The position numbers were made by a program, and so were the translations under genes. From contig NZ_PXXX01000003.1 of NCBI RefSeq assembly GCF_003367505.1, positions 1 to 64,000 on the forward strand: 64,000 nt of DNA. Reading direction: 5' to 3'. Origin of the DNA: Lysinibacillus capsici. Its GTDB lineage: Bacteria; Bacillota; Bacilli; Bacillales_A; Planococcaceae. Below the pieces are notes generated by a model. That model worked only from the letters and a program-made list of their open reading frames with translations. It made no database searches and was not told the origin of the DNA. Shown piece after piece: positions 48,292-59,991 of this stretch. Position 1 is the first letter of the stretch. Every line of letters starts with the position of its first letter.

Positions 48292-49209
48292 ATGCAGGAT
48301 AAAAGAAAAGAAAAAATAGGTTTGCTGTTAGGATTTGTGGGCGTAATTTGCTTTAGTCTAACGTTACCCGCAACAAGTACAGCTGTACCATATTTTGGAG
48401 CGACGATTGTAGGATTGGGGAGAGCTGTCATTGCGGCGTTCATCGTAGCCATTGTTTTACTTGTAAGAAAAGAAAGACTACCGACTGCTAGACAATTTAA
48501 AAGCTTGATAATAGTATCCTTTGGCGCTGTATTAGGGTTTCCTTTACTTACATCTTGGGCAATGATAAGGTTACCAGTTTCTCACGGAGCGGTAGAATTA
48601 GCACTTTTACCTTTAGCGACTGCGGGCTTTGCTTTATTCAGAGCAGGTGAACGTCCCTCATTTAAGTTTTGGTTATCGAGTGTTATTGGGGCTATAGCCG
48701 TTATTATTTATGCTAGCTTTTTAGGCTTAGGCCAATTACATATGGCAGATCTAGCATTATTAGCAGCAGTTGTAATATTAGGTCTTAGCTATGCAGAAGG
48801 AGGACAGTTAGCGAAGGAATTAGGGAGCTGGCAGGTGATTGCTTGGGCTATTTTGATGGCGGCTCCCTTTTTTATTGTCCCTGTCATTTCCCAATTTTCC
48901 TTGGAAATGCTACATGCCCCTCTTACAGCGTGGGTTAGCCTGTTATATTTAGCTGTTGTCAGTCAGTTTTTAGCATATGTTGCTTGGTATGGGGGAATGG
49001 CTTTAGGAGGTATTGCAAGAGTTAGTCAGATCCAATATTTACAGCCATTTTTAATGATTCTTTTTGCTACGCTATTTTTAAATGAATCCATCTCTTGGTT
49101 TACGATCGTCGTGGCAATGATTGTCGTGATTTCCGTCATTGTTGGCAAAAATACAACCATTACAAAGAAGGATGCTAAGACAGCTCAAATAAACATCATC
49201 AAAGAATAG
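48292..49209 (+). CDS. EamA/DMT-family transporter
   Basis: 305 residues with about ten transmembrane helices in two EamA repeats (GLLLGFVGVICFSLTLPAT; LALLAAVVILGLSYAEGG), and the family-typical QYLQPFLMILFATLFLNE near the end of the second. Probably exports or imports a small metabolite. Pairing with a MocR regulator is common for EamA transporters and suggests an amino acid or vitamin-B6-related substrate. Start ATG after AAAGGATGAGAAC. The substrate is unknown. Confidence 0.9.
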   Translation: MQDKRKEKIGLLLGFVGVICFSLTLPATSTAVPYFGATIVGLGRAVIAAFIVAIVLLVRKERLPTARQFKSLIIVSFGAVLGFPLLTSWAMIRLPVSHGAVELALLPLATAGFALFRAGERPSFKFWLSSVIGAIAVIIYASFLGLGQLHMADLALLAAVVILGLSYAEGGQLAKELGSWQVIAWAILMAAPFFIVPVISQFSLEMLHAPLTAWVSLLYLAVVSQFLAYVAWYGGMALGGIARVSQIQYLQPFLMILFATLFLNESISWFTIVVAMIVVISVIVGKNTTITKKDAKTAQINIIKE

Positions 49210-49261
49210 TAGCCATTTCTACATTGCCACATCGTTTATAATAAAGGAGGAGGTGCTATCT

Positions 49262-49495
49262 ATGAAGATTCAATTTTTTAGTCGGGCGAATTGTCCTTTA
49301 TGTGTAGAAGGATTACAGACATTAAAGCTTGTTCAGGAAGATGTTCTATTTGATATTGAAATAATTGATATAGAGCAGGATGATCGTATACATGAAAAAT
49401 ATATGCTAATGATTCCGGTAGTTGAAAAAGAGGGTGTCGTCATTCAGTATGGTCATTTAGATTATGCCACGTTAATGGAGCGATTAGGCAGTTAA
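49262..49495 (+). CDS. Glutaredoxin-like small thiol protein
   Basis: 77 residues with a thioredoxin-fold start MKIQFFSRANCPLC; the CPLC motif is the redox site. The cis-Pro expected in this fold is in MIPVV. It belongs to the glutaredoxin-like DUF836 type. The ATG after GGAGGAGGTGCTATCT is used; the upstream in-frame GTG is part of the ribosome site. It follows the EamA gene by 52 nt with no terminator visible. Partner unknown. Confidence 0.85.
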   Translation: MKIQFFSRANCPLCVEGLQTLKLVQEDVLFDIEIIDIEQDDRIHEKYMLMIPVVEKEGVVIQYGHLDYATLMERLGS

Positions 49496-49756
49496 TCTAC
49501 TGAAAGTATAAAGAATTATTAACGGTATAAATGACTTTATTATTAGCTGTCATTCTCACAATTCACAAATTGTTCAATGAAAGCGGTTTGAATTTGAACA
49601 GTTTGTGAAGACCTTCACATTAGACTTTCTTTTCCTAAAAATCGGAGTAGAATAGGTATCAAGTAAGAAGTTGTTATAAAACAGTTTAGCAAATGTATCA
49701 CAAATTTTAGTGGTTGTTATATTACAAAAATGAATGATGTGAAGGGAGATTTTACA

Positions 49757-49879
49757 ATGTGGGTTATTACAGTATTTGAGAAAAAGGACGTTCGTATTTT
49801 TGAATTTACAAATAAAACTGAAGCAACAAAAGCTTTAGAAGGTTTTAAAAAGAATGCGATTTTATCTTTCACTAAATAA
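49757..49879 (+). CDS. Unknown 40-residue protein
   Basis: A short gene, MWVITVFEKKDVRIFEF..., ending AILSFTK. ATG 7 nt after GAAGGGAG and terminator 10 nt after the stop make it a convincing small gene. Composition is basic with a beta-beta-alpha look (VITVFEKKDVRIFEFTNKTEA); no signal or membrane segment. Similar short proteins occur in bacilli, but I cannot name the family or function. It lies between the glutaredoxin-like gene and cggR; the 260-nt gap before it shows only a small GTGAAG/TTCAC hairpin. Confidence 0.75.
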   Translation: MWVITVFEKKDVRIFEFTNKTEATKALEGFKKNAILSFTK

Positions 49880-49888
49880 GTTCAACAA

Positions 49889-49928
49889 AGTCTTGTAGCT
49901 GTTTTTAGAGCTATGAGGCTTTTTTTTA
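49889..49928 (+). terminator. Terminator before cggR
   Basis: 12-bp stem AGTCTTGTAGCT / AGCTATGAGGCT (three G-T pairs), 8-nt loop, T8. Confidence 0.88.
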
Positions 49929-49947
49929 TCCAGAACAATACAACTAC

Positions 49948-49976
49948 TTGCACTTTAAAACAATGCATATTATAAT
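49948..49976 (+). promoter_or_regulatory. SigA promoter of cggR-gapA
   Basis: TTGCAC and TATAAT with 17-nt spacing, 79 nt before the cggR start. Confidence 0.8.
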
Positions 49977-49984
49977 AAAAGCAT

Positions 49985-50027
49985 AAGTGGGACACAAAAT
50001 AATTAAGTGGGTTAAAAACAAACCCAC
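49985..50027. promoter_or_regulatory. CggR operator-like direct repeat
   Basis: AAGTGGG at 49985 and again at 50005, exactly 20 nt apart, just downstream of the expected transcription start. The B. subtilis CggR operator is two direct CGGGAC-N6-TGTC-N4 units with the same 20-nt period and the same position; here TGGGAC and TGGGTT stand in the CGGGAC place. The second copy also forms a GTGGGTT/AACCCAC hairpin. Confidence 0.65.
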
Positions 50028-50054
50028 CACTATTAATTAGGGGAGTAGATAGAT

Positions 50055-51107
50055 ATGTTAACTGTTCCAGAGGCACAGCAAAGGCTACTTCCTGAAATGT
50101 ATCCGCTTCTGCAAGCAAGATATCGAATATTGCAAGCCGTTCAACTTATGCAACCAATCGGGCGACGTACACTAGCTGATTCACTGAAAATGACAGAAAG
50201 AGAAATACGCAAAGAAACTGATATTTTACGTGAACAAGGGTTATTAGATGCGCAAAAGTCGGGTATGGTATGTACAGATGATGGTGATATAGTCATTGAA
50301 AAATTAAGAGCTATCGTTTATGAATGGTCTGGTTTAACCCAGCTTGCAAAAGTGCTTGAAAGCCACTTTGGCATTCAACGTGTAGTCGTAGTTCCTGGTG
50401 ATTACAATGAGGATCATACAATCCTAAGCATGCTAGGCAAAGAAGCAGCATTGCAATTTATGTCGGCTGCTTTTGATGAGCAAGTTGTAGCTGTCACTGG
50501 TGGAAAATCTGTTGCCTCACTTGCACAGTTTTTACATCCTTTAGACGGACAAAAGGATATCACTTTTGTAGCTGCACGTGGGGGGATTGGACATGAAATG
50601 CAAATGCAGGCCAATACACTTGTTGCAACATTTGCCATGCAAATGGAAACACAATACCGTACTTTATTTTTACCAGAGCATTTAAGTGAGCAAGCTTATC
50701 AAGCGATGCTAACAGAGCCGATGGTAACAGAAATGATGGCCTTCTATGATCAAGCAGATTGCGTCATTCATGGGATTGGCTCTGCAGAGGAAATGGCGAT
50801 TCGTCGCAACTCATCTCCTGAGGATTTGCGAATTCTTGAGGAAAAAGGCGCTGTGAGTGAGGCTTTCGGTTATTATTTCAATGCCGATGGAGAAATAGTA
50901 CATCGTATACGGACAATTGGTATCCAGCTTGAGCAGGTACAAAACAGTGAGCAGGTCATTGCTGTTGCAGCAGGAAAACAGAAGGTCAATGCAATGCTTT
51001 CTTATTTCAAAGTAGCACCTAAGCAAACCATATTTGTAACAGATGAAGCAGCGGCCAAAGCAATTGCTGCTAAAATATCTTCTATAGAAAATAAGCATCT
51101 TGAATGA
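50055..51107 (+). CDS. cggR: Central glycolytic genes regulator (SorC family)
   Basis: 350 residues. The N-terminal ~75 form a winged helix (RTLADSLKMTEREIRKETDILREQGL), the rest a sugar-phosphate-binding SorC domain (VVVPGDYNED, VAVTGGKSVASLAQFL, VIHGIGSAEEMAIRR). CggR represses its own operon and is released by fructose-1,6-bisphosphate. Start ATG after AGGGGAGTAGATAG. Followed by gapA with a hairpin in between, as in B. subtilis, where the transcript is cut there. Confidence 0.95.
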   Translation: MLTVPEAQQRLLPEMYPLLQARYRILQAVQLMQPIGRRTLADSLKMTEREIRKETDILREQGLLDAQKSGMVCTDDGDIVIEKLRAIVYEWSGLTQLAKVLESHFGIQRVVVVPGDYNEDHTILSMLGKEAALQFMSAAFDEQVVAVTGGKSVASLAQFLHPLDGQKDITFVAARGGIGHEMQMQANTLVATFAMQMETQYRTLFLPEHLSEQAYQAMLTEPMVTEMMAFYDQADCVIHGIGSAEEMAIRRNSSPEDLRILEEKGAVSEAFGYYFNADGEIVHRIRTIGIQLEQVQNSEQVIAVAAGKQKVNAMLSYFKVAPKQTIFVTDEAAAKAIAAKISSIENKHLE

Positions 51108-51184
51108 TGGCAAAGTTGTAAACATGTCACTCGATCTCAGAAAGTGCTAAAGCATTTTTTGAATGAGCATAAAGTAAATTTTGA

Positions 51185-51204
51185 TGTCTCTATTCATAGA
51201 GACA
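51185..51204 (+). other. Hairpin in the cggR-gapA intergenic leader
   Basis: Perfect 8-bp stem TGTCTCTA / TAGAGACA with a TTCA loop, 30 nt before gapA and without a T run. In B. subtilis a hairpin at this place protects the processed gapA mRNA; the same role is inferred. Confidence 0.55.
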
Positions 51205-51233
51205 GACATCACACATTATTGGAGGAATTAACA

Positions 51234-52250
51234 ATGGCATTAAAATTAGCGATTAATGGATTTGGACGTATTGGACGTTTAGTATTTCGTGAGGCAATGA
51301 AGCATGATGAATTTGAAGTAGTAGCCGTAAACGACTTAACAGATGCTGGTCAGCTTGCGCACTTATTGAAATATGATTCAGTACACGGTATCTATGATGC
51401 TGAAGTCAATGCAGATGAAGATTCTTTCGTAGTAAATGGTCAACGTGTAAAAGTATATGCTGAAAAAGATCCTGCCCAATTACCATGGGGCGAATTAGGC
51501 GTAGATGTAGTGCTTGAATGTACTGGTCGATTCCGTTCAATGGAAGAAGTAGGCAAGCATATTGAAGCAGGGGCGAAAAAAGCGATTCTATCGGCACCAG
51601 CAAAAGGCGCAATGCCTACATTTGTTATGGGTGTAAACCATGAGGATTATAACCCAGCAACTGATGATGTGATCTCCAATGCTTCTTGTACAACTAACTG
51701 TCTAGCACCAGTAGCTAAAGTGCTTGATGAGAAATTTGGCATTGAACGTGGTATGATGACAACAATTCACTCTTATACAAATGACCAACGAATTCTAGAC
51801 TTCCCACACTCTGACCCTCGTCGTGCACGTGCTGGAGCGGTGTCTATGATTCCAACAACAACAGGTGCAGCGGTAGCTGTATCAAAAGTATTACCACAAT
51901 TAAAAGGTAAGCTAGATGGTTTCTCTATGCGTGTGCCAACACCTAACGTATCATGTGTTGACTTAGTTGTAGAGCTAAAAGCAGATGTATCGAAAGAAAC
52001 GATTAATGCAGCATTAAAAGAAGCTTCTGAAAATGAATTAAAAGGCATTTTAGATTACAATGAGCTACCATTGGTATCAATTGATTATAACGGTAACCAT
52101 TATTCTTCTACGGTAGATGGCCTTTCAACAATGGTGTTAGAAAACAAAATGGTGAAAGTTTTAGCTTGGTATGATAACGAAATTGGTTACTCTACTCGCT
52201 TAATGGACCTAGCTTTATACATTGCTGAACAAGGCTTAAACCATAAATAA
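51234..52250 (+). CDS. gapA: Glyceraldehyde-3-phosphate dehydrogenase, type I
   Basis: 338 residues. NAD fold NGFGRIGR, Asp34 in VNDL (favouring NAD), catalytic Cys152 in SASCTTNC-type segment NASCTTNCLAP, and the GAAVAVSKVLP and WYDNEIGYS motifs. It oxidises glyceraldehyde-3-phosphate in glycolysis. The ATG after GGAGGAATTAACA is used; the frame is open 90 nt upstream but without a better start. It follows cggR, hence the glycolytic gapA rather than gapB, and is followed by a terminator, unlike the continuous B. subtilis operon. Confidence 0.95.
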   Translation: MALKLAINGFGRIGRLVFREAMKHDEFEVVAVNDLTDAGQLAHLLKYDSVHGIYDAEVNADEDSFVVNGQRVKVYAEKDPAQLPWGELGVDVVLECTGRFRSMEEVGKHIEAGAKKAILSAPAKGAMPTFVMGVNHEDYNPATDDVISNASCTTNCLAPVAKVLDEKFGIERGMMTTIHSYTNDQRILDFPHSDPRRARAGAVSMIPTTTGAAVAVSKVLPQLKGKLDGFSMRVPTPNVSCVDLVVELKADVSKETINAALKEASENELKGILDYNELPLVSIDYNGNHYSSTVDGLSTMVLENKMVKVLAWYDNEIGYSTRLMDLALYIAEQGLNHK

Positions 52251-52358
52251 GTATCATATTTCGACATTTTGAGTAAAAAGTGTGACATATTACTGCTTTT
52301 TATGCACAAAAAGTATAGCCTTTATAATATCGAATAGATATAATATACAAGGGTATTG

Positions 52359-52388
52359 GGAGTAAGGGATAACCCTTACTCCTTTTTT
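52359..52388 (+). terminator. Terminator after gapA
   Basis: Perfect 10-bp stem GGAGTAAGGG / CCCTTACTCC, 4-nt loop, T6. It separates cggR-gapA from pgk-eno. Confidence 0.92.
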
Positions 52389-52391
52389 CTA

Positions 52392-52553
52392 GATTCAGCA
52401 GAAAACCCCACCTCTATAGGTAATGAGATGATTACACCAATGACTCTCTTGATTCATTGGTGTTCAATCATCGACTGAATCAAGATAAAAGCCTCAGCGA
52501 ATGTCACAGATTTTGAAGAGGAACAAGTTCGGAAAAAATAAATACACTGAGGC
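52392..52553 (+). other. Two-domain structured element between gapA and pgk
   Basis: Domain 1: GATTCAG / CTGAATC closes a long hairpin of ATGATT+ACACCAATGA paired with TCATTGGTGT+AATCAT (2-nt bulge). Domain 2: GCCTCAG / CTGAGGC (52491 and 52547) around 49 nt containing GAAC/GTTC. No open reading frame. Either an interspersed repeat or a structured leader RNA of pgk. The remaining gap to pgk (52554-52775) shows only a weak TATAAA box at about 52600. Confidence 0.5.
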
Positions 52554-52775
52554 GTAATTGATACATGTTGATTGCAAGACATAACAGTTAACTTTTGCTA
52601 CTATAAAAACAAGTATTAGGGTTCATTATCAAAAGTTGGAGAATCATACTTACACGAGATAGTGACGCTGAAAAATTACCAAAATGACTATTCAATTTAG
52701 TAAGCATGGTGTAGAGCCAAGATGGGTAAAACACAAGGGTGTAAGACTAAAACAAACTTTGAAGGGAGTTTCTTC

Positions 52776-53960
52776 ATGTTAAATAAGAAAACAATGAAAG
52801 ATATTGATGTTAAGGGTCAACGCGTTTTTGTACGTGTAGATTTTAATGTACCAATGGCAGACGGTGCTATTACCGATGAGACGCGTATTCGTGCAGCTAT
52901 TCCTACAATTGAGTATTTAGTAGAGCAGGGTGCTAAAGTTATTCTAGCTTCTCACTTAGGTCGTCCAAAAGGTGAAGTAAAAGAGGATATGCGTTTAACG
53001 GCTGTTGGCATTCGCTTAGCGGAATTAATGGGCAAGCCTGTTACGAAGCTTGATGAATCCATTGGGCAAGCGGTGGAAGAAGCCGTTGCAAACATGCAAG
53101 ATGGAGATATTCTACTGCTTGAAAATGTACGCTTCCATGCTGGTGAAGAGAAAAATGATCCTACATTAGCACAGCAATTTGCTCAGCTAGCAGATATTTA
53201 TGTTAATGATGCTTTTGGTGCAGCCCACCGAGCTCATGCTTCTACAGAAGGAATTGCTAAGCATATTCCAGCTGTATCTGGATTCTTAATGCAAAAGGAA
53301 TTAGATGTACTAGGTAAGGCATTGTCTAACCCTGAGCATCCGTTTACAGCCATTATTGGTGGTGCCAAAGTAAAAGATAAAATTGGTGTTATTGAAAGCC
53401 TTTTAGAAAAAGTAGATCACTTAATTATCGGTGGTGGTTTATCCTTTACATTTATTAAGGCACAAGGCCACGATATCGGTAAATCATTGCTAGAGGAAGA
53501 TAAAATTGAGCTAGCAAAGTCCTTTATTGAGAAGGCAAAAGCAAAAGGTGTGCAATTACATATGCCAGTCGATGCTGTTGTGGCAAATGAATTTTCACAG
53601 GATGCTGAAACACAAATCGTTGATGTAGATGCTATTCCAGCTGATTGGATGGGTCTAGATATTGGACCTAAAACGGCTGCAAACTATGCAGAAGTTATCA
53701 AAAACTCTAAATTAATCATTTGGAATGGACCAATGGGTGTCTTTGAAATGGACAAATTTGCAAACGGCACAAAAACAGTTGCTGATGCAATGGCAACAAC
53801 AGCTGGCTACACAGTAATCGGTGGCGGTGATTCAGCTGCAGCAGTTGAAAAATTTGAAGTAGCAGATAAGATGGATCATATTTCTACAGGTGGTGGTGCT
53901 TCCTTAGAATTAATGGAAGGCAAAGAGCTTCCAGGGATTGTAGCACTAAACGATAAATAA
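52776..53960 (+). CDS. pgk: Phosphoglycerate kinase
   Basis: 394 residues. [12 protein letters not shown] at the N-terminus, [32 protein letters not shown], and the C-terminal [12 protein letters not shown] and [13 protein letters not shown] that bind nucleotide. It makes ATP from 1,3-bisphosphoglycerate. Start ATG after GAAGGGAG (MLNKKTMKD); another Met six residues on is also usual in the family. First gene of a pgk-tpiA-gpmI-eno run without internal terminators. Confidence 0.97.
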   Translation: MLNKKTMKDIDVKGQRVFVRVDFNVPMADGAITDETRIRAAIPTIEYLVEQGAKVILASHLGRPKGEVKEDMRLTAVGIRLAELMGKPVTKLDESIGQAVEEAVANMQDGDILLLENVRFHAGEEKNDPTLAQQFAQLADIYVNDAFGAAHRAHASTEGIAKHIPAVSGFLMQKELDVLGKALSNPEHPFTAIIGGAKVKDKIGVIESLLEKVDHLIIGGGLSFTFIKAQGHDIGKSLLEEDKIELAKSFIEKAKAKGVQLHMPVDAVVANEFSQDAETQIVDVDAIPADWMGLDIGPKTAANYAEVIKNSKLIIWNGPMGVFEMDKFANGTKTVADAMATTAGYTVIGGGDSAAAVEKFEVADKMDHISTGGGASLELMEGKELPGIVALNDK

Positions 53961-53979
53961 GCTAATCGGAGGCAAAATG

Positions 53980-54733
53980 ATGCGTAAACCAATTATTGCA
54001 GGTAACTGGAAAATGTTTAAAACATTTGAAGAGGCTATTCAGTTTGTAGATGCTGTACAAGAAAAACTTCCTTCCAATGACAAAGTAGATGCTGTTATTT
54101 GCGCACCAGCTCTTTACCTACCTACACTTGTGCAAGTTGCTAGTGAGTCAGAGCTGGCAATTGGTGCACAAACTATGCACTATGAAAATGAAGGTGCTTT
54201 TACGGGTGAAATTAGTCCAGCACAGCTAGCAAGTGTGGATGTTGACTATGTCATTTTAGGACACTCTGAACGTCGCGAATACTACAATGAAACAGATGAA
54301 GCGATTAATAAGAAGGTAGCAGCAGCACTTGCACATACTATCGTACCTATTATTTGCTGTGGCGAAACACTAGAAGAACGTGAAGCAGGCACAACAGAGC
54401 AAAAAGTGGCTGGTCAAATTAAAGCAGCACTTGCTGGGTTTGAAGCACAGCAAGTAGAGCACATGGTCATTGCGTATGAACCGATTTGGGCGATTGGTAC
54501 TGGTAAAACGGCTACGGCAGACGATGCAAATCAAGTATGCGGAGCGATTCGAGCAGTAGTAGAAGAGCTATATAATGCTGAAACTGCGAATGCCTTGCGC
54601 ATTCAATATGGTGGCAGTGTTAAGCCTGATAACATTCAGGAGCTTTTATCCAAAGAACATATTGATGGTGCTTTAGTTGGTGGAGCAAGCTTACAACCAG
54701 AATCTTATTTAACATTATTGGAGGCGGCAGCAA

Positions 54734-54741
<8 letters not shown>
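53980..54741 (+). CDS. tpiA: Triosephosphate isomerase
   Basis: 253 residues, TIM barrel. N-terminal [12 protein letters not shown] with the catalytic Lys, His in LGHSERR, catalytic Glu in [11 protein letters not shown], and phosphate loops GGSVKPDN and GGASL. Two ATG codons stand side by side; the second gives the family N-terminus and a 7-nt spacing from GGAGG. It lies 19 nt after pgk and overlaps gpmI by 8 nt. Confidence 0.97.
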
Positions 54742-57570
<2,829 letters not shown>

Positions 57571-57660
57571 GTATTTGATTGAAGAGAAAATACTTTGAAT
57601 TTAGTAATACACAGCTTTTATATTTGAACCATGTTGTACATTTAGGCTTATGTATTGCTT

Positions 57661-57712
57661 CAACCTCTGATTTATAAGTGTGATAAACACTTGTAGATTG
57701 GGGGTTTTTTAG
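57661..57712 (+). terminator. Terminator of the pgk-eno operon
   Basis: A long imperfect hairpin (AACCTC... AAGTGT / ACACTT ...GGGGGTT) with a 5-nt loop, followed by T6. The rest of the 57571-57880 gap shows nothing further. Confidence 0.8.
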
Positions 57713-57880
57713 TTACTTATCTAATTACAGAGTAAGCTTATTCAATTAGAACAACCGAAAGCGGTGGACATTAAGTATCTATTCATTGAAACCTATTACA
57801 ACATTCTGTTATTATTTAACCTAATTAACTAATATCAACCATATTTACATAATGATAAAAAATTACTGAGGGGTAATAAC

Positions 57881-58411
57881 ATGAAGAGAAAAACCAAATC
57901 GGTTATTAGTATCATTGTAATATTAATTATTTTCGGTGGAGCATTTGGTTACATCAAATTCACTGAGCATATGAATAAATCTACTCCCGAGGAAGAAAAA
58001 ACAATCGCTGGATATGTTGAAGTAACTTCTAAGGATGGAACTGTTCTAAAAAAAGAAAATGAAATATATCCAGATGACTTAATAGAACACAAAATGAACG
58101 AAACCATTCATAGTATGTCTCATCAGAAGGTTGAAGCGGAAATAAAATGGGGTCACGAGCAAATAACACAAGAAAAGGTTGACCGATTGTTAGCTATAGC
58201 CAAAGAAAGCAATTATAAATATAAAGAGCTTTACATTTCAATATTGGAAAGATGGTCGAAGGGTGATTTTTCAAATGCAGTTGACGACCACAATTCCATA
58301 TGGGAAATGCAAGGCGGCGATGAAGAAGCTTCAGGGAAAGCAATTCGTCTATTAACTCCATCAGAAGAGCAAGCTTATATTCAACACAATTTAGAATATG
58401 ACTTATATTGA
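57881..58411 (+). CDS. Membrane-anchored protein of unknown function (DUF6241-like)
   Basis: 176 residues with an N-terminal transmembrane helix (about 7-27) and a hydrophilic extracytoplasmic part containing MNETIHSMSHQKVEAEIKWG and KELYISILERWSKGDFSNAVDDHN. The pattern resembles the Bacillus DUF6241 family, which has no known function; I hold the family name tentatively. Start ATG after GAGGGGTAATAAC. It stands alone and is followed by a strong hairpin terminator. Confidence 0.75.
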   Translation: MKRKTKSVISIIVILIIFGGAFGYIKFTEHMNKSTPEEEKTIAGYVEVTSKDGTVLKKENEIYPDDLIEHKMNETIHSMSHQKVEAEIKWGHEQITQEKVDRLLAIAKESNYKYKELYISILERWSKGDFSNAVDDHNSIWEMQGGDEEASGKAIRLLTPSEEQAYIQHNLEYDLY

Positions 58412-58447
58412 ATACCATTTTGCGAAAGCTAAATAGACGAATTTCAA

Positions 58448-58487
58448 AAAATGCCTCAAAGTTTGAATTAACTTTGAGGCATTTTAA
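58448..58487. terminator. Terminator after the membrane-anchored protein gene
   Basis: Perfect 16-bp stem AAAATGCCTCAAAGTT / AACTTTGAGGCATTTT with a 6-nt loop; symmetrical A/T tails. Confidence 0.88.
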
Positions 58488-58504
58488 CATATAAAAAAGA
58501 TTAA

Positions 58505-58724
58505 CGTGAAGCGGCATGGCAGGCCAATACGGTGCAGGTTTCAAAGAGGTAAGGAAGCTTTCTAGTGAGACAGCTACAGCAACAGAACAAATTGAAACCT
58601 CTCTAAAACGATTACGAGTAATATTCAAGCACTTATGGGAAGCATGGAGCAAATTGGAGCAGCCTCTAATGATCAGGCAGAGCAGGTTCAACAATTTAGT
58701 GAAGCTATTGAAAAACCTAAATGA
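58505..58724 (+). pseudogene. Degraded methyl-accepting chemotaxis protein fragment
   Basis: Three frames in succession spell the C-terminal signalling domain of a chemoreceptor: REAA (58505-58516), then AGQYGAGFKEVRKLSSETATATEQIET, then from about 58611 ITSNIQALMGSMEQIGAASNDQAEQVQQFSEAI and a stop at 58724. The highly conserved tip normally reads GFAVVA-EVRKLS; here about four residues are missing between GF and EVRKLS. The 5' two thirds of a receptor gene are absent. Two frameshifts, an internal deletion and missing N-terminal part make it a decayed remnant. Confidence 0.85.
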
Positions 58725-58778
58725 TATATAAGTGAGCAAATGGCGCTTTACATAAAAGGTCTCTTACGATAATAAGAA

Positions 58779-58808
58779 AAGACAGTCTACTAATATTAGA
58801 CTGTCCTG
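58779..58808 (-). terminator. Terminator of the dlt operon
   Basis: Stem GACAGTCTA / TAGACTGTC; read on the minus strand it ends in TTTTCTTATT, 11 nt after dltD. Confidence 0.85.
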
Positions 58809-58815
58809 ACTATTG

Positions 58816-59991
58816 TTATGGCTGTGACCAATGCTGATCTAGTTCTTGATCGAGATAGACCCAGCCCTTCCAGGCAATATGAATCGTATCCATAATAAAG
58901 TAAGGATCATATTCATGATCTGAAAAATCAACATAGGCAACCTTTGCATCCTTTAATACTTGCTCCATTTTATCGTAATACTTTTGACGACGTTCCTCAG
59001 GATAGCCATTATAATCATACCAATAGCCATTAACTGGAATGGAGACGAATAGTGGTTTGGCACCTGCATCCTTTAAAACATCGATAACTAGTTGGAAATC
59101 CTCATATTCAGGAGAGTTTGTATAATCCTCTTTTTTTCGTATATCTTTAAACTTTGAAAATTTAGCATTTACAAGTCGCTGATAGGCGCGATCTTCAATC
59201 ATATAGTCGTTGGATACACGATTCTCCCCATATGCCTCTGCATGCTGCAATTGTTGCTCAAAGCTTTGATTGGCAATCAGCTTGTCATTACTTTTTAATG
59301 CATGACCTTTACGTGGGAAAATGGAATAATATAAATCCTTCTTTTCTAGTAACTCCTTGTGGAAACGCCCCGCGACCATGGCCATACGTCCAGTAATTGG
59401 TTTTTCCTTGCCGTTAGACATTTGATATTGGTACATGGTCTTTAAGAGGCGATCTCGTTTGACAGTATCAAATTCAAGTAGGCGCTCCATTGCTCTTTTA
59501 CGAAGGTTGGCATCCATCTCCTGATTAAAGGCTAAATCATAAGCATGTAACATGGAATAATTCGGTGAAAAGTGAAATTCACCCATGCCCTTCTCTGTAA
59601 ACCACTGAGGGGAGATGATAAAGACCACTTTTTTATCCTTTAAATTCTTTTCTTGTGCTGCGAAATTCAAGAAGTGAGTAATGGACTGCATGCCTCCACG
59701 CCCAATCATAAATGTCGAATACGGAGCATCAGTTGCTCGCGTATAATTGTATGGATGGAACGGATCAAAACGGTTTAATTCCGAGGAGCCATAAAGTGGC
59801 ATGGAATTAGGCTCCTGCAACATTCGCTCCTGTAAATATGTGCCCTGAAATACAAGTGGAGACATGTTCGTTTTGGCTTGCTCCACATCCTCATTGGATA
59901 TCCATGCTTTAATCCAAGCATTAGGAAAAAAGACAAAGCCAGTAAAAAGAGCAAATGCAATAAATAAAGAAAGAAAGCCTTTTTTGATCAT
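58816..59991 (-). CDS. dltD: D-alanyl-lipoteichoic acid biosynthesis protein DltD
   Basis: 391 residues with an N-terminal membrane anchor (about 5-25) and an extracytoplasmic SGNH-like hydrolase domain: the catalytic Ser in LYGSSELNRFDPFHP, and the Asp-His end in YFIMDTIHIAWKGW. It completes D-alanine transfer to teichoic acid outside the membrane. ATG overlapping the dltC stop by 4 nt. Last gene of dltXABCD. Confidence 0.95.
   Translation of the reverse strand: MIKKGFLSLFIAFALFTGFVFFPNAWIKAWISNEDVEQAKTNMSPLVFQGTYLQERMLQEPNSMPLYGSSELNRFDPFHPYNYTRATDAPYSTFMIGRGGMQSITHFLNFAAQEKNLKDKKVVFIISPQWFTEKGMGEFHFSPNYSMLHAYDLAFNQEMDANLRKRAMERLLEFDTVKRDRLLKTMYQYQMSNGKEKPITGRMAMVAGRFHKELLEKKDLYYSIFPRKGHALKSNDKLIANQSFEQQLQHAEAYGENRVSNDYMIEDRAYQRLVNAKFSKFKDIRKKEDYTNSPEYEDFQLVIDVLKDAGAKPLFVSIPVNGYWYDYNGYPEERRQKYYDKMEQVLKDAKVAYVDFSDHEYDPYFIMDTIHIAWKGWVYLDQELDQHWSQP

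Noticed and set aside
58194..58739. 181-residue minus-strand frame between eno and dlt
   Set aside because: It runs antisense through the DUF6241-like gene and the chemoreceptor remnant, includes a terminator hairpin and has no ribosome site.
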